64,000 bases of DNA from Labia minor (lineage: Eukaryota; Arthropoda; Insecta; Dermaptera; Spongiphoridae): positions 13,046,491-13,110,490 of the forward strand of contig OY720345.1 in the NCBI GenBank assembly GCA_963082975.1. Direction: 5' to 3'. Under the pieces are notes generated by a model. It was not told where the DNA came from. It saw nothing but the letters and a program-made list of their open reading frames with translations, and did no database searches. The translations under genes were made by a program, and so were the position numbers. This document shows, piece after piece, positions 56,601 to 64,000 of the stretch (positions are counted from its first letter, which is position 1; every line of letters starts with the position of its first letter).

Positions 56601-57012
56601 GAAAACAACTGCATACATCTCATTAAATATGTAAGTTATATTTAATGAGATAGATGCAGTTATTTTTTAAAATATTTCTTATTTAATATTTTCTGAAAAA
56701 AATTATAAAATATTTATATGAATTTAATGTAAGTACCCATTATAATTTGTGAGATTTGTTGCTATGACAATGTTTGTATTTTCTTTCTTCAATATTATAA
56801 TTTCTAATAAAATGTGTTCTACAATATGCAAAAAAATCGTTATTCACCAATCACTGTTAGAAATATTCATCATATATCCTTGTCCTTATGAGATCGTAAG
56901 CCAGAAATTAATTAATAAAATGACGTAAAGTACCTAAAGTTGTGATGGGGGTCCGTCAAAAAAAATTTTTTCAAGTGGGGGTCCGTGGAGTACATAAGTT
57001 TAAGAACCTATG
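53656..57012 (+). mobile_element. Complete autonomous hAT transposon, copy 2 (3357 bp)
   Basis: Target duplications TAATAGAC at 53648-53655 and 57013-57020 are identical. H1 carries the unfilled site as one TAATAGAC at 51117-51124. Ends, subterminal GGGGGTCCG words and 55-bp tandem duplication are as in copy 1. Four 30-bp units (54421-54540) instead of three give the only length difference found. Opposite orientation to copy 1. Confidence 0.97.
54767..56626 (+). CDS. hAT transposase with BED zinc finger (619 aa), copy 2
   Basis: Residue-for-residue identical to the product of the minus-strand gene at 32387-34246: BED finger C56/C59/H76/H81, catalytic D203, D269 and E572, C297/H300 motif, and C-terminal dimerisation block. 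It would excise and insert elements with CAGTGGTTCTTAAACT-type ends. It is the only gene in Helitron H2; orientation matches the Helitron. The upstream start context AAA-ATG-GAT follows about 1.1 kb of non-coding 5' sequence; promoter elements could not be picked out in the A/T-rich leader. Intact, so this copy or its twin may be active. A domesticated host gene is unlikely because the TIRs and target duplications are complete. Confidence 0.96.
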   Translation: MDRWLQTGSTQKRKESDDEASTANSTKKRKTRKYSDDYLSFGFTYICNNDVERPVCVLCQESLSNESMKPANLRRHLQTKHSEHVSKSIEFFKMKKEELNSSQKLMVKTGSGGMSKKAVMASYEVALLIAKAGKPHNIAEQLILPATKVITNIMLGTKAANDINLISLSNDTVKNRIEDMSCNIKEELISRVRKSHYYSLQLDESTDVTNNANLLAFIRYEFENQIQEDVLFCDSLPSRTTANDIFNSLNNFITENEIEWPKCVGICTDGARAMSGTRTGLIALIKNVAPQVVWNHCCIHRESLAAKNMSPDLKRTLDEVVKIVNFIKARPLNSRVFKILCEEMGSQHTHLLLHTDVRWLSRGKVLIRLFELRDEIRLFLIDAHFELTECFNDFIWLAKVAYLTDIFTKLNELNLSLQGTVVNIFKVEDKIEAMIKKIDLWSKRIQNGVYESFPTLNDFIESSSEKLLNQTRQLFVEHLITLKSNFRKYFSTPDPCNNWIRDPFNMEITNAKHLSAPEQDILVELSCDTTYKLKFNKTELSNFWLLLRSDYPALANKALQHLIPFCTTYLCEQAFSVLFYIKSKYRNKLNVEPDLRLKVSNIKPDIEILVSRKQLHTSH

Positions 57013-57119
57013 TAATAGACCATTCGAATATAATTTAAAACTATTTATCTCCTTTTATTTTAAATTTAAAAAAACGGAGTGTTAAGAAATTAAGATGCCT
57101 GGATAGGTAAATGGGCTGG

Positions 57120-57750
57120 AAGAGGAGGGAATTTATAATTTTCTTCTAATTCAGATTGAAATTAATGGTGATAAGAAAAAATATTTAGTAACAAAATCTA
57201 TATACAAAATGTAGAATTTGAATATGTAGAAAAATTGAATGTAATCACGAAGGATAATAATATTTGAGAAGAATATATATATTTAAATCGAAGTTGTAAT
57301 CGGGAAACGCCTGTTATCATGCAGTAAAGAGGCTTATCTCATCAAAATTATTATCAAAAGGAATCAAAATTAAAATATATAAACCAATTATTTTGCCTGT
57401 TGTATTATATGGGTGGGACGCAAGGTCTATGACCCTGGGAGATGAGAGTAGATCCAGAGTATTCTTTCCAGCATTTATTGGCCAAAGAAAGATGAGGTCA
57501 CCGGGGAATGGCGGAGACTGCACATCGAGGAATTGCATGACCTCTATGCATCTTCAGAAATAGTTAGGGTTAGGCACGGGACGCGGCTAGAATGGGAGAG
57601 GAAAAAGATTTTGGATTGGAAAACGTCCGCTTGGAAGACCAAGGACGTGTAGGAAGGGACGTAAGAGAGATGGGACAAGGGCTCAGGATAGGGACACTTG
57701 GAGAAATGTGGTTGCTGCGGCCTAGAACTTTCGAGTTCCTTAGAGTCACA
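57120..57750 (+). pseudogene. LINE fragment captured by Helitron H2
   Basis: Same captured block as in H1 with small changes: LPVVLYGW is better preserved here (CCTGTTGTATTATATGGG), while a deletion at about 57570 removes roughly 18 bp (AAAAGCGAAAAAGCTGCG in H1). Confidence 0.83.
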
Positions 57751-57969
57751 TAGATAGATAGATATAACATATACAATAATAATATATATAATTAATTTAG
57801 TGATTAAATTAAAATGTATTTTAAATAAGAACACAAAAAGAAATGAATGTTTTATGTAATATACTGATTGAAACAAAATGGATGAAAACCTTTTACTCGG
57901 GGGGGGGGGTACAGGGGGCGGAGCCCCCGTCTAGGTGCGGAGAGCGCCGAAGGCGCTCGGGGCAGCTAG

Positions 57970-58194
57970 TATATATATATATATGAATATAATATATGAT
58001 GGGACAGTAAATATAAATATTTTTTTTTTAAATTTAAATAAATAATTAATAAAAAGTTATTATTTTTTTTAAAGGATGTAGAAATTTAATTTCTTAGGAA
58101 TACCAAAAATGAATTAAAATAACCTTTAAATTATTTGTAAAATAAATAAAAAAAATAATTTGTGAATTTATTAACCGGCATTATATGTATATAT
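57970..58194. other. AT-rich DNA after the Helitron pair
   Basis: (TA)n then A/T-rich sequence. T at 57970 is the 3' target base of the Helitron pair. Confidence 0.5.
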
Positions 58195-58480
58195 TCCCGG
58201 AAGCTTAGCCGCGAGGTTATAGTGACCGGTCCGCCGACTCGAGTTCGTGGGTTCAAACCTCGCCGAGTGCATCGATATATAAATATAAATAAAAATAATA
58301 AACAAATCTGAGAAAGCTGGCTAAATGGATATAAATTCCGAAAAAGCAGAAAAAAAAATATATGTATATATTGACTAATATAACTAATTATATTATTTAT
58401 AATAATCATATAAATTAGGTGAACACACAGTTCGCCTTCTGGTGGTCTATTTTCTGGCATGTCGGCTCCACTCATCGGCG
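58195..58480 (+). mobile_element. tRNA-like SINE, family S3 copy 2
   Basis: GGAAGCTTAGCCGCGAGGTT (A-box-like TTAGCCGCGAGG) and B box GGGTTCAAACC at 58249-58259, followed by TCGCCGAGTGCATCG and an A/T-rich stretch as in 25250-25330. Further words TCTGAGAAAGCTGGCTAAAT and GTTCGCCTTCTGG lie downstream but have no second copy here, so the 3' boundary is uncertain. Confidence 0.6.
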
Positions 58481-58991
58481 CTACTGGTCATATTTACTAC
58501 AGTAAATGGTAGTTTAATTTAAATGTTATCTGGACTTAATTTCAATTTTTTATTTGCAATCTATTTTTAACTTATTCATAAGTATTTCGAGCAGTTAAAA
58601 AAAATTGAAATTCGATAATCTACATAATTAATTCAATACAAAACAATTTGTATCAAAGAGGGATTAGTGTTAAAGTATATTTTTTTTTATTAAAATCGAC
58701 TAAACAAAAGTGCTACTTTACATCAGTAATTTTATAGTTTATTTTTATAGTTTTCTGGAAAAAATACGATTTTGATTGAACACGTATTAAATTTATTTTT
58801 AATATCAAAAAGATTTGATTTACTTTGAAATACTAGATATGTGATTAACTCTCCCACAATGTTATTTATCATAAAAGATGGTAAACTTTTTATTAAATTA
58901 ATAATTATTTTAAAAGAATATTGATCAAAAAAAAAATATTAAGAATAGGTGATTAGTAATAGTTGTGTGATATTGGCACCTAATTGTTTTT
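58481..58991. other. AT-rich DNA without recognised feature
   Basis: A/T-rich spacer up to HA copy 9. Confidence 0.5.
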
Positions 58992-59516
58992 ACTATCTCG
59001 CAAATTTTCGATGTTGAAATTTTGATGTTTTTATACGTTTTGAAGATTCCTAAATCATTTTCACTAAGGTTGAGAAAAATGTTTGTGTGTCTATATTTGT
59101 GTGTGTATGTATAATAGACAAGATTACAGGAGCTAGTATCATGAAATTTTGTATACGGGCATTATTCAAAATTCGTAGTTTTCTATCAACTTTTGAAAAA
59201 TATAGCTCAACTGGAAGAGGGTCATTACCTACAACGTTTTGATTTTCTTCCTCTAAATTACCCGTAAAAATAAAGATATAAGTTTGATAGATTTTCACAT
59301 GATTAAAAATTGTATAAAACTGCTATATATATAATTTCAGCTTGATCGAATCGCTGAAAGTACCGGAATTAATTTTTTAACACTGCACATAAATAAATAT
59401 TATTTATTAATTTTAATTTATAATTTATAATTAATTAAATTTAATTTAAATATATAATATATGTTATTTAATCCAATTCAAATTTGCGAGAAAGTCGAGT
59501 GGAGACACTAAGCTTA
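58992..59516 (+). mobile_element. HA element copy 9
   Basis: The left end keeps the subterminal repeat ACTATCTCGC but has lost the second hairpin arm (AGAGATAGTATTGCGATCACG is deleted). The right end GCGAGAAAGTCGAGTGGAGA then CACTAAGCTTATTTT is complete, and the sequence between follows the reference copy. Confidence 0.87.
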
Positions 59517-60110
59517 TTTTATTTTAATATAAGATTACAGTCAAATAGATATGTTCTTTGATGTTTATAGATTTATGAACGAGATATGTATGTATTAAAC
59601 AGATGCATGTATGATACTATCTTAAATCTTTTAAAGTTTTGTGTTTAATATAAAAAGATTTTCTTAATTATTTACATTTCTTGGATATATATATATATAA
59701 ATATGTTTTTAATAAATATGAGAATGTAAATATTAGAACAGATACTTTAATAAAATGCCTTAGAATGGAATAAATCTTTCATATATGTATTTATGTATAA
59801 TATTATCAAATATTAATTTTTGGTTTCAAATATCTCCAAGAAAGAAGATTAATATCTCCATACGTATTTTGAAGTGTCTCTTTCGTATTCTCTTAGTATA
59901 TATATATATATATGGGCGTTAATATATGCAAGTCAATAAAGGTCCTAAGGAATAAGAAGAACAAGATCTCTCTCTCTCTCTCTCTCTCTTACTCATGGAG
60001 AATGAAATGTTGTAACAAAACAAACAGACAAACAAACAAACGAAACATCAAATGAAATGGAATCTAATTAAACACATTCGGTTCGGTTTCGACATAGAAA
60101 GAGAAAAGAC
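59517..60110. other. AT-rich DNA with (TA)n and (CT)n
   Basis: (TA)n at 59687-59700 and 59898-59913, (CT)11 at about 59967-59989, then (AAAC)n at 60018-60042. No gene. Confidence 0.5.
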
Positions 60111-60400
60111 AGGGACTTGTGTGTATGCCCTTTTAGCCCTTTTCGAGGTCTTTCGTCTTTTTAGGATGAGATCTGACTGTGTATGATGGGAGGGAGGGGT
60201 CGGTGTCAGGGGGCATGCCTACTCAGATGAGCAGATCAGAGAGTGAAAGAGTAAAAACGAGTCGACAGTTCAAATAGACAAAGCGAGCAATGAAAACCAA
60301 CCAACAACTACCAGTTTAACTAACTAGAGAGAATTGGAATGGGAATTCGTCCAATAGTAGGAGAAAAAAATATATACTATATATACCTACATTAACATTA
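60111..60400. repeat. Mixed island 15
   Basis: Balanced-composition patch with GATGGGAGGGAGGGGTCGG near 60184 and no recognisable frame or repeat. Confidence 0.45.
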
Positions 60401-60904
60401 CATCTTAACTAAAAAGAGAAATACAATAAATAACCAAATTAAATTCATTACTCTCTAATTAAATATATATATATATATATATCATTATCTACTCTTGTAA
60501 AAAATTTATTATATTATATCACTTATTTATATAAAAATAAAGTGAATAAATTATATACTTGAAATATATAATAATAGAGTAAAATTAATTTTTAATAGAA
60601 AAAATAGTTAATATGTACTTAATCTATAATATTTATTTGTGTTTGTGAATGTGAGTTATAAGAATATAATTAATTTTTCTAATTTTTTTGTTCCCTTTTT
60701 ATTTTTTCTTTAATTAGTTAAGAAATATTTTTTAAACATGAATTGTTATATAGAAATATAGAAATTAATATTTGTAATTTCATTTAAAAGAGTGCTGGGG
60801 ATTTAATTTTAATTTAATTTTTATAATAATATAATAAAATATATTTTTTCTTTTTATATGATTAAAAAACAGTCATTTTTAATTTTAAATATTAAAAATA
60901 ATCG
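60401..60904. other. AT-rich DNA without recognised feature
   Basis: A/T-rich with (TA)n at 60465-60482. Confidence 0.5.
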
Positions 60905-61590
60905 TAATTGTTCAGGAGACGGGGTATTTTATTTTATTTTGATCAAACTTCGCCAGTGGATTCCTTGTTTAATTATAAAAAAAACTTTTTCCTTGGGCAA
61001 TAGAGGGAGTCTCATCTAGTTTTCGAGATAAAAATTATTAAAGTTTGAACATTGACATTACATATACATCCAATGGACACATAGCGGCGAAGTTGAAGCC
61101 CTCTACTGGCCAAATCAATACACATTATAAATATATATGTGTCCAAAGGATATGTATACCATATCGCACTCCGGCAAGAACAGTGACACAACTAAAAAAA
61201 AATCCCGATTTTGAGCTAAGTTTAAGTACACTGGTGAATGGATCTGTTATACAACTACGAGCACGAAAAATGTCATATCTGTAACTTTAGATTTGTCCGC
61301 AATATGGCAGTTTTGTCATCTTTACTTTTAGGTTAGTTGACACTTTTAATTTTATTTAATTCAATATTGTAGAAATTCAAGGTTTTTTAGTTGTGTCACT
61401 GTTCTTGCCGGGGTACGATATGTAATGTCAATATTTAAACATTAATAATTTTCACCAGAGAAGAAAACTAGAAGAAATCTCCTATATTATTATCTAAGAA
61501 AAAAGTTTCTTAGAATTAAACAAGGAATCCACTGGCCAAGTTTCATCAAAATAAAATGTGAGGTACCCCGTCTTCTGAACAATTAATTAC
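60905..61590. mobile_element. Fold-back MITE, family FB copy 3, with nested MITE
   Basis: Outer arms 60905-61067 and 61421-61590: TAATTGTTCAG(G/A)AGACGGGGTA, GCCAGTGGATTCCTTGTTTA and GACATTACATAT are shared in inverted orientation. The core carries CCCTCTACTGGCC (the CTCF-like word in complement, 61099-61111). A smaller inverted-repeat element lies at 61160-61422. Confidence 0.8.
61160..61422. mobile_element. Nested MITE with about 38-bp inverted ends
   Basis: CATATCGCACTCCGGCAAGA-ACAGTGACACAACTAAAAAA at the left pairs with the complementary right end ending TTGCCGGGGTACGATATG, with two differences. It lies inside FB copy 3. No target duplication is obvious; superfamily unknown. The short frame crossing it is chance. 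Confidence 0.7.
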
Positions 61591-61859
61591 CAAAATAATA
61601 TAATTTAGGTAGATTAAATTCATTATACAAATTAATTTCTGAGATAACACTGTATATATTTTTTATTCAAAATTATCATTAATAATATTAATTTATTGAA
61701 TTTTCAATTTTTAAAATTAATTTGACAGATTCTATATTTGCAAATATAATCTATTAATCTTATTAATATGAACAGTTGTAATATATGATAATTTTATAAA
61801 ATTCATCATCAGTGAAGCATTTTTAATTAATAATAATGACTTTATTATATGAAGATGTA
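61591..61859. other. AT-rich DNA without recognised feature
   Basis: A/T-rich spacer. Confidence 0.45.
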
Positions 61860-62200
61860 TATAGTAGAATGGGAGGGAATACACCCACACTTCTTTCTCT
61901 CTCTCTTACAATATTCATTCACTCCCTCCACACTCATTCTTCTTTTTTTTTTTTTTATTCTAAAAGTTGCTATAAATTATAAATAGGATAATAAGAGCAG
62001 GGTGATATATGTTCCACTTTGGTTCTTTTTCAGTCGATATGCAAAAGAGCAAGTGGATTTCTCTCGTTGTAGCCTTAAACGACATTCGACTCGTTGCGTT
62101 TGAGTAGAAGGGGACGGGGGAGGATGAGGGAGGTGGAAAGGAGAGACGCGCCCCCACGGGGGTGCTTTCTACCACCCACCACCACCATCACTCTGTCATT
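61860..62200. repeat. Mixed island 16
   Basis: CT-rich 61890-61945, then balanced sequence, G-rich 62110-62165 and (CCA)n-like 62172-62190. The minus-strand frame at 61960-62175 shows no domain. Confidence 0.45.
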
Positions 62201-62805
62201 CTTTTCTTTTTTTTATTTTAGGGCTGTAAATCTTTGATTTATCGCTTCTTATGACATCGAATATTCGACATTTGTTTAAAAGCATTATATTTTCTTTTAT
62301 TCTCCTTTCTATCCCTCTTCTCTATTCGTGATTCTTTTTTCTTACTATCTTTTCTATATTCTTATAGCATATATAAAATCGACAAACACATTAAAACTGG
62401 AAATAACAATAGCAACATATCAAACGATTAAATTAACTATTAAATAAATAATTTAATCTTCTGATGTATAAGAAAACGGGGGAAAAAAAATCAAATTAAT
62501 ATCATCTAAAGATCTTATGTGTAGTTCTTAATATTAACTATAATAACATTATAATACTGCTAAAATATAACATGAAAATGTTTATTATCTTCTACTTTAT
62601 TTATATTTGATAATGTTAAATGTAAACTACAAAATCGACAACAGAATCATTTTTTTTTTAATTACCTAAATGTGGTATATTTTTTAAATATGTAGTTAAT
62701 ATCATAAAATTAATTAATATTATTATTTATATTTCTAAAAAAAGTTTATTAGAACTAAATAATAATTTAATATTAAATAAAAAATTGTATATCTACTATT
62801 CATTT
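62201..62805. other. AT-rich DNA without recognised feature
   Basis: A/T-rich spacer before the mariner. Confidence 0.5.
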
Positions 62806-63521
62806 GGGAGGGGAGAGGAAGAAAAGAAATGGTGAATTTAAAATTTTCGCAGGCTGTGTATATTCGAATATCGAATTTTTTTTTTTTTTTGTTATGTTGG
62901 TACATATATGTTTCTCATATGTTGACATTATCAGTCATTTTGGTAGTTTGTTATTGACCACTGAAAAAGTTTTTGTGTTCTTCGATTTTTTACTTTAAAA
63001 AAAATGGATTAGAGAATCTGTATTAAATTTTGTGTTAAAAATGAAATAAAGTGCTCCAACACACTGTGGCATTAGGCGAGTCTACTTTGTCTAAAAAAAT
63101 GTTTATAAGTGGTACATCCGACTGAAAAAAGCACGCCAAATTCGATAAATGTGAAGATTTCTTCGATTACAATGGCGTGATGCATCATGAGTTCTTGTCA
63201 TGATCGGAATTGTGGAAGAACAAATTATGGATTCTGAACCAGCACACACATCATTGCTTGTTTGTGATTTGTGGGCCAAAAACAACACCGTAATCATGCC
63301 TCAACCACCGTATTCACCATATTTGGCTCCCTACGACTTTTTCCTATTCCCAAAACTGAAGAGACCAATGAAAGGAAAGCGTTTGATGAGATAAAGTCGG
63401 AATCGAAGAACGAGCTAATGGCCATACCATACCGAAAAGCGCATTTCAGAAGTGCTTCGACGATTGGAAGAAGCGTTAGCATAAATGCATTATATCTGAG
63501 GCAAATGGCTATTGATGAATA
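62806..63521 (+). mobile_element. Mos1/SETMAR-like mariner M3, decayed, cut by assembly gap
   Basis: The 5' leader matches M1 (TTTTCGCAGGCTGTGTATAT, TTATGTTGGTACATATATGT, GACATTATCAGTCATTTTGG). The TIR start has decayed to GGAGGGGAGAGGAAG. The 3' end is lost in the N run. Confidence 0.83.
63000..63519 (+). pseudogene. Mariner transposase remnants
   Basis: Shifted pieces: CVKNEIKCS-like and ALGESTLSKKMFISGTSD-like near 63030-63120; LRLQWRDAS/YNGVMHHEFLS near 63165-63200; then EPAHTSLLVCDLWAKNNTVI and MPQPPYSPYLAPYDFFLFPK in frame, ending PKLKRPMKG and a shift. The HHDN Asp region reads DSEPAH; 34 residues separate it from the Asp of APYD, confirming D,D34D spacing for this family. The first Asp block is deleted. 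Confidence 0.83.
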
Positions 63522-63721
63522 NNNNNNNNNNNNNNNNNNNNNNNNNNNNNNNNNNNNNNNNNNNNNNNNNNNNNNNNNNNNNNNNNNNNNNNNNNNNNNN
63601 NNNNNNNNNNNNNNNNNNNNNNNNNNNNNNNNNNNNNNNNNNNNNNNNNNNNNNNNNNNNNNNNNNNNNNNNNNNNNNNNNNNNNNNNNNNNNNNNNNNN
63701 NNNNNNNNNNNNNNNNNNNNN
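63522..63721. other. Assembly gap (200 N)
   Basis: A run of exactly 200 N, probably a fixed-size scaffold gap whose true length is unknown. It separates two different mariner remnants, so the mariner repeat probably broke the assembly. Confidence 0.98.
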
Positions 63722-63789
63722 AGCTGGACTAATTTAGTAAAATAGCAGACTACCTCGTTATTGAAGAAGAAAATGGAAAAAAGTGAATA

Positions 63790-64000
63790 TCCATGAAAAT
63801 CCATGAATTGGGACACGAATTGCTCCCTCATCCGCCATATTCTCCAGATTTTAGTGTCTATATCTTGTTTCCAACCCTGAAGAAATGAATCCAAAGATGA
63901 AATCATCTCACAAACCAATACCTATTTTGATGCCTTAAACAAATATTATTTTTTGAAAGGAATCAAAAAATTAGAGAAACGTTGGACGAACTGTATTAAG
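63790..64000 (+). pseudogene. Mariner transposase C-terminal remnant M5 (third lineage)
   Basis: Reads ELGHELLPHPPYSPDFSVYI then LFPTLKK-stop, with a further frame KYYFLKGIKKLEKRWTNCIK-like at the window edge (actual reading has shifts). The block LLPHPPYSPD...LFP-LKK and the RWT-CI ending are typical of another mariner subfamily. The third catalytic Asp (usually APSD) is changed to SVY. The element continues beyond the window. Confidence 0.8.

Larger units (their letters stand above)
52101..57969 (+). mobile_element. Helitron H2 (5869 bp incl. nested hAT), second of the pair
   Basis: Begins TCTTATATATAAAATTCTCG immediately after the CTAG of H1 and ends with hairpin GAGCGCCGAAGGCGCTC (57942-57958), GGGGCAG, CTAG (57966-57969) and T (57970). 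Without the hAT and its extra 8 bp it is 2504 bp. It differs from H1 mainly by an expanded A/T repeat (52540-52660), a longer G run near 52840 and a short deletion near 57570. Captured modules are the same as in H1. Confidence 0.93.

Noticed and set aside
63271-63918. Long frames crossing the N run
   Set aside because: They exist only because N codons are read as X; the real code on each side is broken mariner.
1-64000. Bacterial or viral genome fragment with operons
   Set aside because: No dense coding, no ribosome-binding sites; transposon types, SINEs and microsatellites are those of an animal genome.

Overview
This is non-coding, strongly AT-rich eukaryotic DNA. The transposons are typical of invertebrate animals (hAT, mariner, Helitron/Helentron-like, LINE fragments, tRNA-derived SINEs). 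Mariner peptides of the Mos1/SETMAR-like kind and LINE tails of this sort are common in arthropods, so an arthropod or another invertebrate is my best guess; the species cannot be named from the sequence. No host protein-coding gene, rRNA or intact tRNA gene is visible. The only long intact reading frames are two copies of one hAT transposase.

Layout. 1-16.4 kb: AT-rich DNA with fold-back elements (family FB), two mariners turned into inverted-repeat (fold-back) forms, a deleted Mos1-like mariner, a decayed minus-strand mariner and pyrimidine-rich simple-sequence islands. 16.4-31 kb: short non-autonomous elements. Two families (here HA and HB) share one architecture (5' subterminal repeat, inverted partner near the 3' end, 3' hairpin, CTTATTT end, internal micro- or minisatellite) that fits Helentron-associated/DINE-1-like elements. 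Also here are hAT MITEs with clean 8-bp target duplications, two SINE families, a small Helitron (22540-23544) and LINE fragments. 31.6-35.6 kb: a nest in which a complete 3327-bp hAT (minus strand) sits inside an older hAT MITE beside a TTAA-flanked fold-back element with 71-bp perfect arms. 36-49.7 kb: more islands, LINE fragments, HA/HB copies, a SINE and a TA-flanked MITE. 49.7-58.0 kb: two Helitrons joined directly head to tail with a single A/T target; the second contains another complete hAT (3357 bp, plus strand). 58-64 kb: SINE, HA and FB copies, then decayed mariners split by a 200-N assembly gap.

The two hAT copies encode identical 619-residue proteins with the expected BED finger and catalytic D, D, E, have perfect 8-bp target duplications, and differ in length by exactly one 30-bp minisatellite unit, so this family moved recently. 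The Helitron pair is a mosaic: it carries a tRNA-like promoter module, a piece of the same hAT's non-coding region and the 3' end of a LINE. Three repeat families carry possible regulatory words: HB has two TGACGTCA sites always 20 bp apart, FB has a CTCF-like core, and the SINEs have pol III boxes. The window reads as a record of nested transposition rather than a set of co-operating host genes.
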